Shown here: positions 35,108 to 44,339 of the stretch, one piece after another
Numbering within the stretch: the stretch's first letter is position 1
Layout of the letters: every line of letters begins with the position of its first letter
Assembly: GCA_964419255.1 (NCBI GenBank)
Contig: CAYQOU010000007.1
Location: 1 to 64,000, forward strand
Source of the DNA: CAZPHU01 sp964419255
GTDB taxonomy: Bacteria > Fibrobacterota > Chitinivibrionia > Chitinivibrionales > CAYFVL01
Direction of reading: 5' to 3'
Length of the DNA stretch: 64,000 bases
Translations under genes and position numbers: made by a program
Notes under the pieces: generated by a model
Databases searched by the model: none
The model's input: only the letters and a program-made list of their open reading frames with translations
What the model was told of the DNA's origin: nothing

Positions 35108-37264
35108 TTACCTAACCAATTGTACCAGCTCCTGTAACAGATTATCACTGGTGGTGATGACTCGGGCATTGGACTGGTACCCACGCTGTGTGGTGATCAT
35201 GTTGGTGAACTCGGATGCCAGATCCACGTTTGACATCTCCAACGCCCCCGGTTTTATCTTGGTCGGGGAGCCTACTCCGGGGCGGCGAATAACCGCCTCC
35301 CCCGAATTACTCGACAGTCCGTACATACTGTCACCAAGCTTCGTCAACCCGGCAGGATTGTCAAAATCGGCCACATGAATACGTGCGATCGACTTGCTGA
35401 CTCCGTTGGTATAGATACCGCTGACCTCTCCATACTCATCCACCGAGATCTCATCCAGCTTACCCATCGAGTAGCCGTCCTGTTTGCGGGCGGCGGTGGT
35501 GGAGGGGGCACGAAAACCGGTGATTCCCTTAAACGATCCGGGAGAGCCGACATCCAGACTGATATCGACCTCGTTTGAGCCGTTCATGGGATTGAAGCGA
35601 AAACTGGTGGCCGAATCGTTGAAGATAAACGAGGAGGGTGATCCGTCCTGTCCGAAAGTCAGACGGCCTGAGTTTCCTCCCAGTATTTCCTCGCCGCCTT
35701 CCATGGTTATCTCCCACAACCATTCCCCCGGCGTTCCGCTGTGGGTAAAGGTGGTGGTCATGGTGTGCGCATCCCCGGATTCGTCATAGACCTCGATCGA
35801 GGTCGAATGAACCCCGGTGTCCCGGGCGGTCTGTATCTCGGTGGAGCCCATGTTTGAGGTAAAACGTAGCGGCGCCGTGTCGTCCAGATCCGCATTGGTG
35901 GCGGTGATGGAAATGTTGCTCAGCGCAAAGTCGGTCTCCGGCTGTCCACGAAACACAATCGAGCCATCGGGCAGACGATCGTCTGGAGTACTTGCAGGAT
36001 TCAGGGAAACCGAAGGGTTGTTCTGCGGAGTACCGTCGGTACTGGGCAGATTAAACGCCTCCTGCACTGCGGTGAGCAGATCACCCATGGTCATGCCGGC
36101 GGTGTATTCGATCGACCGCTGGCTGATCGTATCTCCCCCAACGGCCCCGTTGATATTGATCATATCGCCGGTTTCCCCCGGCGCGGCCGCCTCCTCCAGC
36201 CCCAGCGGCTGACCGGATGCATCGAAAACATCACTCATAAGATCGTCTGCCATCGCCGGAGCACGAATTGCACCGGCCGAGGTATAGATTCCGTCACTTG
36301 CCGGTCCCCCGGTTGAGTTTAGCTGAGTTTCCCAGGAAAACAGGTCGCTGACATAGCTGTTTGATCCCGGGCGGGATGAACAAACCGTCAGGTTATTGAT
36401 CTGATCACCCCCGGCATTCTGAGTATTTATATCGATGCTTCCATCGGCATTCATGTTCACTTCGACATTGGGATTGACCGATGTGACCACCGAACGAATC
36501 GCCGTCAACAGATCGTCAACCGTGGTGGTCTCCTCGACAACAAAATCCTCGGTGATCTCGGCACCGCTCGGATCGTTGGGATCGAGTGCTGAGATGGTGA
36601 TTCGGTCGGACACTTGTATGCCCAGACTGTTACCGTTTTCGTCAAACATCGAGGTGAGCCGATCGGTGTCTTCCCCCACCGCCAGAAACCGATTGGTATG
36701 CGCGATGGTGCCAAGACCCTCCGATTCGCTGTCCAGGTTACTGGAATATGCAACCTCTGTGGTTGCTTTAGCCGGCGCCTTCTCACCAAACGGCACCCGC
36801 AAATCACCTATCTGTGAGCCGGGAGGATACGTACCGTCATTTGCCGCCATCTTGCCCTGCAGCACAAAACCGTTGGTCGGCGAAACCAGCCTCCCGGTGG
36901 AATCCATCTGAAGTGCACCGTTTCGGCTGTAGACATTTCCCTCACCGTTTGAATAAACGAAATAGCCCCGTCCCTCCAGGGCCAGATCGGTGACCTGTCC
37001 CGTCGATTGCAAATTTCCCTGAGTCAACATCGTATCGATCGAGCCGATACTCATCCCCAGTCCAACCTGCATGGGATTTGTTCCCCCCGCATCACCGGGA
37101 GGGCGGCTGGCGCCTTTGAGCACCTGAGACATGGATTCCTCGAAAGTCACCCGTCCGGATTTGAATCCGGTGGTGTTTACATTTGAAATATTGTTACCGG
37201 TTACATCCATTGCAACCTGATGGTTGCGAAGGCCACTGATCCCACTGTAAAGAGATCTAACCAT
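35108..37264 (-). CDS. flgE: Flagellar hook protein FlgE
   Basis: 718 residues, longer than the ~400 of enteric FlgE because of a large central region. N-terminal rod/hook signature SLYSGISGLRNHQVAMDVTG and NNISNVNTTGFKSGRVTFEE; C-terminal TTQRGYQSNARVITTSDNLLQ. The middle (~170-560) contains beta-rich domains, including repeated patterns around SDVFDASGQPLG. It polymerises into the hook. Last gene of the group beginning at 41424. Confidence 0.95.
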   Translation of the reverse strand: MVRSLYSGISGLRNHQVAMDVTGNNISNVNTTGFKSGRVTFEESMSQVLKGASRPPGDAGGTNPMQVGLGMSIGSIDTMLTQGNLQSTGQVTDLALEGRGYFVYSNGEGNVYSRNGALQMDSTGRLVSPTNGFVLQGKMAANDGTYPPGSQIGDLRVPFGEKAPAKATTEVAYSSNLDSESEGLGTIAHTNRFLAVGEDTDRLTSMFDENGNSLGIQVSDRITISALDPNDPSGAEITEDFVVEETTTVDDLLTAIRSVVTSVNPNVEVNMNADGSIDINTQNAGGDQINNLTVCSSRPGSNSYVSDLFSWETQLNSTGGPASDGIYTSAGAIRAPAMADDLMSDVFDASGQPLGLEEAAAPGETGDMININGAVGGDTISQRSIEYTAGMTMGDLLTAVQEAFNLPSTDGTPQNNPSVSLNPASTPDDRLPDGSIVFRGQPETDFALSNISITATNADLDDTAPLRFTSNMGSTEIQTARDTGVHSTSIEVYDESGDAHTMTTTFTHSGTPGEWLWEITMEGGEEILGGNSGRLTFGQDGSPSSFIFNDSATSFRFNPMNGSNEVDISLDVGSPGSFKGITGFRAPSTTAARKQDGYSMGKLDEISVDEYGEVSGIYTNGVSKSIARIHVADFDNPAGLTKLGDSMYGLSSNSGEAVIRRPGVGSPTKIKPGALEMSNVDLASEFTNMITTQRGYQSNARVITTSDNLLQELVQLVR

Positions 37265-37373
37265 ACCTTACTCCTCGTGTTACCGGCAGTTCCTGCACGC
37301 CTTCAACCGCGTCTGTCGGTCGGCGGTTGCATACCCCCGCTGTACCCGCGGCACAGCAGTCCAGTATGTTTTT

Positions 37374-37742
37374 TCAGCCTGCAATAACTGCGCTGTCAAT
37401 GTTGGTAAACACGTTATCCTTAACACACTCCCCATCCATGGCGGTTACTACCGTTCGATTCGGAACATTTACGATGAATGCCAGATCTGACAACAGTATC
37501 AGCGAATCCTGCGAGCCCTTGTTCTGCGCTCCCGAAATCGCTTTGCCCAGCTTCTGCATCATCTCCGGCGTCATGTCAATGTTACGACTCTTAAGCCGCG
37601 CCTGAGCATGGGCCGAAAAGCTGACCTCCGGGCTTTTTGTCTTGAGCACCTCGGCAAAGGAGATACCGCTGCTCCGCTGCGCGTTGATTCTGCTGCGCGC
37701 ATACTTTGCCGCATTTTCAATTGTCCGTACATTATTATTCAT
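37374..37742 (-). CDS. TIGR02530-type flagellar operon protein
   Basis: 122 residues. The RLKSRNIDMTPEMMQKLGKAI stretch, AQNKGSQDSLILLSDLAFIVNVPNRTVVTAMD and the N-terminal SFAEVLKTK are the pattern of the small conserved protein found between flgD and flgE in many phyla. Role unknown in detail; thought to act in hook assembly. 20 bases separate it from flgD. Confidence 0.85.
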   Translation of the reverse strand: MNNNVRTIENAAKYARSRINAQRSSGISFAEVLKTKSPEVSFSAHAQARLKSRNIDMTPEMMQKLGKAISGAQNKGSQDSLILLSDLAFIVNVPNRTVVTAMDGECVKDNVFTNIDSAVIAG

Positions 37743-37762
37743 ATGATATCATCCCTGTGCCC

Positions 37763-38989
37763 TCAGGCGGCGATATCAAGCACCGCCGACAATGGAACTC
37801 TTTTCCCGTTGACACGCAGATACGTCACTCCATCCGTAGAACTTACTCCTTCGACATTCCCTTCGTCAAACATATACATTCCCGTATTCCGCGCATCGCC
37901 GGCAAATCTCAGGGTGTAGAAGCCGGATTGGGCAAACCCGCTGCCATCTCCGGTTCGTCCATCCCAGCTTACCGTGCCCACGCCGCCCGCACCCGCTGTG
38001 ACGTCAAGCGTTCGCACCACCTGCCCGGACGCATCAACCACCTCCACCCCTGCTCTGCTGTTGGATCCCAGATATGCATCCATCTCTACCGCATTGCCCG
38101 CCTCATACTGCAGCGTCGTATCCTGATACCGGATAGTCTTGCCGAGCAAAGATACCGCAGTGGATGGCGCCAGTGAACCAAAGCCGCCCTGTGATGACTG
38201 TGCTCCGGAGCCGCCATCTATCCCTACATCCATGATATTGTCAATCGACAACTCTTTACCATTCACTTTAATCAAGGGGCCTTCGGAAGTAAAGCGCACC
38301 CCCTCCACCTGATCCTGCACATACGCATACATAGAACCGTCATCTTCGGCGCCGGCGATCTGTATGTCGTACTCTCCCGACGGCGCCAATTCTCCGGAAT
38401 CCGTAAATCCGTCCCAGTGTGCTACAGCAGAATTTTCACTGTCCTTGCCGCCGGTCTCCAGAGTCCGAATAACCGTTCCCTCACTGTCCAGAATCTGCAC
38501 CATGGCTTCACTGTTGTTGCCAAGGTGTACCGTTATATCGGTTCCGCTCTGATCGCCCGCATCGTGATTGACCGTCAACTCGCGAAGACGTACGACTTTG
38601 CCAATCAGCGACACCGCCGAGGAGTTGGTCATCGACTGCGCGCTGAAACTCTGCGCCTGCACCGACTCCTGGAACGAATCCCCCAGACTGTTTACAGCCT
38701 TCTCGATGTTGTAGTTTCCCTCCAGGGAACTAAACTGCGCAAGCTGAGAAACAAACTCGGTGTTCTCCATTGGCTTAAGCGGATCCTGGTACTGAAGCTG
38801 TGTGACCAGCAATTGAAGAAAATCCTGTTTACCAAGCTCTTTTTGCCCCGAAAACAGTTTCCCCGAACGATCGCCGGTTACTTCCGAAGAGGAGGGATCA
38901 ATCTGGCCATCGGACACCGAAGCACGCGCGGTGTACTGCTCCTTGTTGGACCTGCGGCCTAAGCTGTCTGCATCGACAGTCATACTCAT
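37763..38989 (-). CDS. flgD: Flagellar hook-capping protein FlgD with duplicated C-terminal domain
   Basis: 408 residues, against ~220-240 for most FlgD. N-terminal FlgD domain with GKQDFLQLLVTQLQYQDPLKPM and FVSQLAQFSSLEGN (about 53-92). The C-terminal Tudor/FlgD-Ig unit is present twice: first AVSLIGKVVRLRE to FTSEGPLIKVNGKELSIDNIMDVG (~125-258), then AVSLLGKTIRYQD to GVTYLRVNGKRVPLSAVLDIA (~275-407). The two copies align end to end, joined by a Ser/Gly-rich linker. The protein caps the growing hook. Confidence 0.93.
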   Translation of the reverse strand: MSMTVDADSLGRRSNKEQYTARASVSDGQIDPSSSEVTGDRSGKLFSGQKELGKQDFLQLLVTQLQYQDPLKPMENTEFVSQLAQFSSLEGNYNIEKAVNSLGDSFQESVQAQSFSAQSMTNSSAVSLIGKVVRLRELTVNHDAGDQSGTDITVHLGNNSEAMVQILDSEGTVIRTLETGGKDSENSAVAHWDGFTDSGELAPSGEYDIQIAGAEDDGSMYAYVQDQVEGVRFTSEGPLIKVNGKELSIDNIMDVGIDGGSGAQSSQGGFGSLAPSTAVSLLGKTIRYQDTTLQYEAGNAVEMDAYLGSNSRAGVEVVDASGQVVRTLDVTAGAGGVGTVSWDGRTGDGSGFAQSGFYTLRFAGDARNTGMYMFDEGNVEGVSSTDGVTYLRVNGKRVPLSAVLDIAA

Positions 38990-39004
38990 ATTACATTCCT
39001 CTCG

Positions 39005-40810
39005 TTATGCAAAATATTCAACCGTGTTATCCCCGAATCTTCGGCCGGTTTCCACTCCGGTTTCCCTCGATTCGGTTATCTGTTCACCCACTGTAGAAAT
39101 ATCCGCCCGACCGCCGGGGTAATTGTGTCCCTTATCACCCGAAGCAGTCTGCGTCTGTCCACCGGAATGATGATTAACATCCACATCAATACTTCCGGCA
39201 TGCAGATTCTGCTCCTCCAGCGAATCGCGCAGCGCCTGCAGATTGGCTTCAACGATCTGCCGCACCTGTTGGTTTTCCACGCGGATTTTTGCCGTGACAA
39301 CATCCCCCTCCATCTGAATCTTGAGTTGAACCTCGCCCAGAGATTCAGGACTAAGATGGATACGGACCTCATGAACACCGTTGCGCACCGCCGCAGACAG
39401 ACGTTCGTTGACCTGATGCATCACGCTCTCTTCGATTGTCTTATAGGACGGAATCGAACTGCGCGTGACCGAGTCAAGCATCTGAAACTGCGTGGTGAGT
39501 CTGTCCCCAGCCGCTCCGGTTGCGTCAACCGACAACTCCAGACCACTGTTTTCAGGATTCTGCTGCATCTGCGTAAGCGCCTGCATCAGAAAAGCCTGAT
39601 TCTGCTGAAACGCTCCCCCATGTCCGCTGCCCTGATTACCGCCATTATTGCCACTATCGGCGTTAAAGGACTGGATCACACTCCCCTGATGCTCCCCGTC
39701 AATCTTTAACATTGCGCGAAACACCGGAGAATCAAGAGCCTTGAGCTGCTCCTGAGAGGATTGATTAGGCTTAACTGCAACCGCCCGGCCGATGTGAGCC
39801 GTCTGCCCGCCGTCGGCCCCCTCTGCCAAATCTTTCATCTTCCCAACAATAGAATCTATCGTCGATTCGCTCTTGTTGAGAAGCTGATCCAGGATCTGGT
39901 CGAGCTGGTAGGACGGCATTTGAAGTTCTGCGGGATTCTGCGCGACGGGGATTCCCGTAAATCCGAGGCCCCCCTCACCCGCAGCCAGCGTGGATCCGAC
40001 CTTCTCACCAACACCGATCATGCAGAAAGCCATCTCCAGGCGAAACGCCTCAAAGCGGATCGCCTTACTCAGCTCCACTGCCTTGTCGGGCTCGATCGTC
40101 ATACCCTGAAGCTGCAGAGCCATCTTCTCCTGTGCACTCTCGTCAAGCACACCGGCCATACCCTTGAGCATCTGAAGAATCTCGGCAAACTGAGAAACCA
40201 CCTGATCGCTCACCTCGTTTATGTCCAGATCCTCTAGCGGACCGGCCAGATCGAGCTGAAAGATCTCGGAGATCACCGCCAGAGACTGGCGGATAATCTG
40301 CCAACCCTGATCCCGGGAAGTAGCCGGGAGGCTTTGCTGATCATCTCCGACATGCGTTTGCGCCTTTTCGGCAACGGGAGTGGCCTTAGCGGCATCCACC
40401 GTCTGCGAATCATCGGAAACCTTCTCCGCCTGGCTGTATCGATCATCCTGTGAAGAATCCGTCTCCTCCCGCCTCACCTGATTATCCCTTTCGGCATACT
40501 CATCCGGGCGTCGACTGCGGATCTCATCATCATACCGATTGTGCCCCTCATCCGCACCTTCCATCCTCGAACAATCCCCTCGGCTCCTCCGTGGCCGATC
40601 CTGTCGATCCACTCGCGACCGATCGGCATGCTCATTGGTTCGCGCCACGGCATCGTAGGTCGTACGGAAATCCGTACGGTCGGTTCTATCTGTCACATCG
40701 GTATCCTCCCGAAAGCTTGACTTATGCGCTCGTCTGGAAGCAAACTGCACGTTACTGCGAGCAGTATCTCTGCGAGAAAGCATCATATCATATCCGAGTC
40801 GCTCATTCAT
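39005..40810 (-). CDS. fliK: Flagellar hook-length control protein FliK
   Basis: 601 residues. The N-terminal 200 residues are highly charged and rich in Arg, Asp and Ser. The C-terminal domain is the recognisable part: NGVHEVRIHLSPESLGEVQLKI and VRQIVEANLQALRDSLEEQ. FliK measures hook length and triggers the FlhB switch. The ATG at 40810 is chosen because GGAGG lies 8 bases upstream; a GTG three codons earlier has no spacing for it. Confidence 0.9.
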   Translation of the reverse strand: MNERLGYDMMLSRRDTARSNVQFASRRAHKSSFREDTDVTDRTDRTDFRTTYDAVARTNEHADRSRVDRQDRPRRSRGDCSRMEGADEGHNRYDDEIRSRRPDEYAERDNQVRREETDSSQDDRYSQAEKVSDDSQTVDAAKATPVAEKAQTHVGDDQQSLPATSRDQGWQIIRQSLAVISEIFQLDLAGPLEDLDINEVSDQVVSQFAEILQMLKGMAGVLDESAQEKMALQLQGMTIEPDKAVELSKAIRFEAFRLEMAFCMIGVGEKVGSTLAAGEGGLGFTGIPVAQNPAELQMPSYQLDQILDQLLNKSESTIDSIVGKMKDLAEGADGGQTAHIGRAVAVKPNQSSQEQLKALDSPVFRAMLKIDGEHQGSVIQSFNADSGNNGGNQGSGHGGAFQQNQAFLMQALTQMQQNPENSGLELSVDATGAAGDRLTTQFQMLDSVTRSSIPSYKTIEESVMHQVNERLSAAVRNGVHEVRIHLSPESLGEVQLKIQMEGDVVTAKIRVENQQVRQIVEANLQALRDSLEEQNLHAGSIDVDVNHHSGGQTQTASGDKGHNYPGGRADISTVGEQITESRETGVETGRRFGDNTVEYFA

Positions 40811-40839
40811 CTTTTTCACCTCCTTCCGAATCGTTTAAG

Positions 40840-41424
40840 TCATTTCCGAATCTTCGATGATCCCATCAAGCGGCTTATCCGTGCAGCTTTGCCGTTTGAC
40901 AGCGCGGCCAGGATTTTTCCCCGCTGACGGTCATCGCGAATTCCCGAAATAATACCTATCACCAGTGAGTCTTCCAGAGTCTCGAGGATAGCCGCCGCCT
41001 CGGGGGGACGCATCGCCCCGTATACCTTGCTCAGCTCCTTTAGGCGCTTTAGCTCCAGCTCATCATTTTCGTTGACCAGCTTCTCCAGCTTCTTTTTCTG
41101 CTGCGCCAGTTTATCGCGCTCCCGCTGCAGCTCCCGGGAGACCAGATCCGCTCTCTGCTGCTGCTCACGAAGCTTCTCAAGGTCCTTCTGGAGCTGCTCC
41201 CGTTCGCGCTGAAGCGCCTGAAACGACTGCAGATTGGCGATGGAAAGCGAATCCTTACGCGCGGTCTGGCGCAAAAGTTTGTGTTCCTCCTCCTTACGCT
41301 CGGCAACCGTCTTGGGCCCAAACTCGATTCTCGCATTCCCCGTCGCAAACAGCATGATCCCATACATCAGGGGAAAAGAGAGTATCGCCACCAGCGCAAT
41401 CGCCAAAATGTCCTTTGCTCGCAT
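40840..41424 (-). CDS. MotE-like flagellar protein
   Basis: 194 residues. Membrane helix at about 6-27, a long coiled coil (about 60-135, many Gln, Arg, Lys, Glu), then a MgtE-N-like helical domain: VYGAMRPPEAAAILETLED and GIISGIRDDRQRGKILAALSNGKAARI. This layout is that of MotE and YlxF-type proteins, which sit next to fliK and flgD and assist stator or hook function. First gene of the hook group. AAGGA lies 7 bases before the ATG. Confidence 0.82.
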   Translation of the reverse strand: MRAKDILAIALVAILSFPLMYGIMLFATGNARIEFGPKTVAERKEEEHKLLRQTARKDSLSIANLQSFQALQREREQLQKDLEKLREQQQRADLVSRELQRERDKLAQQKKKLEKLVNENDELELKRLKELSKVYGAMRPPEAAAILETLEDSLVIGIISGIRDDRQRGKILAALSNGKAARISRLMGSSKIRK

Positions 41425-41469
41425 ATTCCAATCCTTGGATTAAAAAGACAACTGTCGGAGAGGCTTCAA

Positions 41470-41485
41470 TGCAAGCGATATGCCA
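41470..41485 (-). promoter_or_regulatory. Sigma-54 (-24/-12) promoter of the hook operon
   Basis: On the minus strand TGGCATATCGCTTGCA: the TGGCA and TTGCA boxes are at the exact spacing of the RpoN consensus (TGGCAYR-N4-TTGCA). The predicted start near 41459 gives a ~35-base leader before the motE-like ATG. It implies an RpoN-dependent activator, not seen in this window. Confidence 0.8.
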
Positions 41486-41633
41486 CACGGCGGAAGACAG
41501 CCTTAAAGCACTGTTTTTTTGGAGGTTACATAACATGTCGAGTCCCTCATGAGATAATCAAAGAGGCGAACAGTGGCAGAGTCTGCCGGGGGAAGAGGGC
41601 AAAAAATTCCCCGGAGATCAAACAGCCCATTTT

Positions 41634-41734
41634 AAACTATTTGACTCCGTCCCCATTTTTTGCTCATTTTAGCCACATTAGTGCCGAAAATGTCGGAAAT
41701 TATTCTCTAATCGGGGGACGGTGTCAAATAGTTT
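41634..41734. repeat. REP-type palindrome, upstream copy 1
   Basis: Arms AAACTATTTGACTCCGTCCCC (41634-41654) and its near-complement GGGGACGGTGTCAAATAGTTT (41714-41734) enclose an inner segment with the small hairpin CCGAAAATGTCGG. Likely substrate of the adjacent RAYT. Confidence 0.85.
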
Positions 41735-41874
41735 AATTTGCGTCAAGAAACCTACTCTGCATACGGCATCATTTTACCGTATTTGATAAATTTATGTTCA
41801 ATTAAATCTTTGGCTGTGGATACATGAGCACCTATTAGAGAAATCTATCAGAGAAAAAATTGACAGCTTATTTT

Positions 41875-41976
41875 AAACTATTTGACTCCGTCCCCAGTTT
41901 TTTGCTAGTTTTAGCCACATTAGTGCCGAAAACGTCGGAAATTATTCTTTAATCGGGGGACGGTGTCAAATAATTT
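41875..41976. repeat. REP-type palindrome, upstream copy 2
   Basis: Same arms and core as the copy at 41634, in the same orientation, differing at only a few bases. It ends 99 bases before the RAYT start codon. The 651-base gap 41425-42075 is accounted for by the sigma-54 promoter and these two copies. Confidence 0.85.
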
Positions 41977-42075
41977 AATTCACACCTTCGACGATCCTCC
42001 ACAAAGCAACGCTATATTCACCACATATTTTAATTTCTTTTGCACGTTAACTAGCAGATACTTTTATATTATAGC

Positions 42076-43131
42076 ATGCCAAGAAAAGCCAGATTAAACA
42101 TACCGGGAGCTATTAATCACGTGATGGCGCGTTGTCTGAGAAGTGAAATCATGTTCTCCGACGACAACGATCGCCAATTTTTCCTTGATCTGCTCGCGGG
42201 ACACCTCAAACATGTGGACTATCGCTGCTATGCCTGGGTTCTGATGCCCAATCACTACCATATTGTTGTCAGAGCAAGCGATAAGGAGCTTAGCAGGCTG
42301 GTAAAACCTCTGCACACGGCATATGCCTTCTATCATAAACAACGGTATGACCGACAAGGACCCCTGTTTTGGGATCGTCCCAAGTCGATAATCACTCAGG
42401 ATCAAAACTACACACGAGAACTGGTCCGCTATGTTCACCTCAATCCTGTTAGGGCGGGAATCTGCAGTGATATCTCAGAACTTGATCAATACAAATGGTC
42501 CGGGCATTGTGCTTTGATGGGCAAACATAACCACCTGTTCCAGGATGTCGCGACGGTTTTATCCGGGTTCGGAGCAGAAACAGGTGCCGCACGCCAAGCT
42601 TATCGAGCATTTTTGCAGCAGGTACTTGAAGGGAATGATGATGACGACATAGTACCGTTAGTGCGAAAGAGCAATGCGGGAGTCGAGTCAGGACGAACCC
42701 CTTCATGCTGGATTATTGGTGATAGAGAGTTTGTACAAAGAGTCATTTCGGAAAAGGAACGATCCCGCTTACAAATCAGCCGATTTCAGAAAGATGGCGG
42801 CAAAATAGAGGATATTGCAGAACTTGTTGCGGGCCGCCTTGGAATACCCAGGGATAGCCTGCGCAATCGGTGTAGCAAAGGAAAGATCTCCCAAGCCCGA
42901 AAAACATTTGTTTACATCGCCTCCCATGCATATCGTGTACCTTCTCGCATTATAGCCGAGTACTGCAATGTAGGAATCGCAGCGGTTTCCGCTATGATCA
43001 GATCGTGGGAGAAATCGGCAAACAGATTGGATTCCCTAAATAATACATTTGACTCCGCCCCAAGGGATGAACAGAATTATCCGAAAAGTCAAAAACAGAG
43101 CAAGCGGACTTGCAAACCTCGAAGCATTTAA
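42076..43131 (+). CDS. REP-associated tyrosine transposase (RAYT, Y1/HUH type)
   Basis: 351 residues. N-terminal Y1 transposase domain: ARLNIPGAINHVMARC, the HUH motif in MPNHYHIVVRA (about 58-68), and the conserved LVRYVHLNPVRAGI with the candidate catalytic tyrosine (about 119). The C-terminal ~150 residues include a helix-turn-helix-like region (EDIAELVAGRLGIPRDSLRNR). Single-strand transposases of this class move or maintain REP palindromes. Typical REP-like palindromes flank it on both sides, and a degenerate one (TTTGACTCCGCCCC, 43046-43061) lies inside the last codons. Appears intact. Confidence 0.92.
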   Translation: MPRKARLNIPGAINHVMARCLRSEIMFSDDNDRQFFLDLLAGHLKHVDYRCYAWVLMPNHYHIVVRASDKELSRLVKPLHTAYAFYHKQRYDRQGPLFWDRPKSIITQDQNYTRELVRYVHLNPVRAGICSDISELDQYKWSGHCALMGKHNHLFQDVATVLSGFGAETGAARQAYRAFLQQVLEGNDDDDIVPLVRKSNAGVESGRTPSCWIIGDREFVQRVISEKERSRLQISRFQKDGGKIEDIAELVAGRLGIPRDSLRNRCSKGKISQARKTFVYIASHAYRVPSRIIAEYCNVGIAAVSAMIRSWEKSANRLDSLNNTFDSAPRDEQNYPKSQKQSKRTCKPRSI

Positions 43132-43248
43132 AGATTTAATTAATTTTACGGATAGAGATGTCGACATTCTTGACTACTACTCTCCGTACTTTTTGTACTT
43201 ATTGATCTGTTTCTAAACACCAGTTATTAAGGGGCTATTGCTTTTCTG

Positions 43249-43690
43249 CTAAGTGAGAACTTGGATATAGCCATAAAAATTATAGGCGTAATGCGCCCCG
43301 GCTTGCGGCCGCCTGCTCGTAGGATACCGAATCCGGTATTGCCGCCATGGGAGCCTCCTGGGGGAGGGGGATGAACCTTGCATGGGAGCCGATGCCATCA
43401 TCACTAAAGCCGAAAACCCGATCTCCGACCGCATAGGAGGTGACGTTTTTACCGACAGAGTCCACCTCTCCGGCGAAATCCGTTCCGGTGATCGGATTTT
43501 TCGGCTTGAGCAGTCCTGTGATAAATCGCATAATAAACGGCTTTGCCGAAAGGATAGCACAATCGGTGCGATTGACCGTTGCGGCATGAACCCGCACCAA
43601 AATATCGTTGTCACCCAGAGACGGTTTGTCTACCTCTTCGATTCGCAAAACAGCGGGCGGGCCATACGTATCACGAACAGCAGCTTTCAT
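43249..43690 (-). pseudogene. Truncated and frameshifted zinc-type alcohol dehydrogenase / quinone oxidoreductase
   Basis: Only the N-terminal GroES-like part of a ~330-residue MDR-family reductase remains. It starts at MKAAVRDTYGPPAVL, continues through ILVRVHAATVNRTD and TGTDFAGEVDSVG to SYEQAAAS, then shifts frame; the other frame supplies GAHYAYNF, where the family continues, before breaking off at 43249. The NAD(P)-binding domain is missing. The break lies near the RAYT gene, which may have caused the loss. Confidence 0.8.
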
Positions 43691-43810
43691 GGCAAGTCTC
43701 TCTGTTTGGGGTAAGCAGCCATTTATCACCATTAATATAGAACAGGCTATGAAGATAAAGGAGTATAGACTTCAATAACATTAGCAGATGTATTCCTTAG
43801 TATGCGTTCG

Positions 43811-44030
43811 TCCCCTCCCTCATCCCCCTCGGATTCACACCGATTGCCCAAGACTAACATTTCGTGGCAAAATTCTGCGCGTATGCTCCACACATCAAAT
43901 TAAACTATTTGACTCCGTCCCCTTTCTCATCACTCTCGGACTCACACCGATTGCCCCAGAGTACCATTTGGTGGCAAAATTCCGCGCGTATGCTCCACAC
44001 ACCAAATTAAACTATTTGACTCCGTCCCCT
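43811..44030. repeat. 107-bp tandem duplication, each unit ending in a REP arm
   Basis: Two direct copies of a ~107-base unit (43811-43917 and 43918-44024), each containing GGCAAAATTC-GCGCGTATGCTCCACAC and the arm TAAACTATTTGACTCCGTCC (43901 and 44008). The copies differ at about a dozen sites. It is the downstream flank of the RAYT region. The 607-base gap 43733-44339 holds nothing else supportable. Confidence 0.8.
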
Positions 44031-44339
44031 TTCCTCTTTTACGCACAGAATCATTCACGAAGCTTCCGCGCAGTCTTACTCCCCTGTCCGGGACCGTTTT
44101 GCACCGGATGAAATATTTCTGTCCATACTGAAGTGGCACAAAACCGCAGTAAGAAAGTTATTTGGTAAAGCGCCCAGCCTCTTAACAGGTGCGCATGTCC
44201 AGAGATGGCTTCTTTCGATCCTTTATCCACTAATATGCAGGTGTCCACGAGATTTCTAATGGTTTCTTCATTTATCACGGGATTTTTTACCATTTCCGGT
44301 TTCGATTCTCGTTTAAATCGTGCAAAGATATCTTCCATA

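Noticed and set aside
41634..44030. CRISPR array (repeated arms around the RAYT)
   Set aside because: Only a few copies, irregular spacing, homologous rather than unique spacers and no cas genes; the pattern is REP/RAYT.
44051..44338. Minus-strand frame starting MEDIFARFKRESKPEM
   Set aside because: The first 60 residues look protein-like, but there is no ribosome-binding site, the second half degenerates, and it ends in the REP-flank region. At most a gene remnant.
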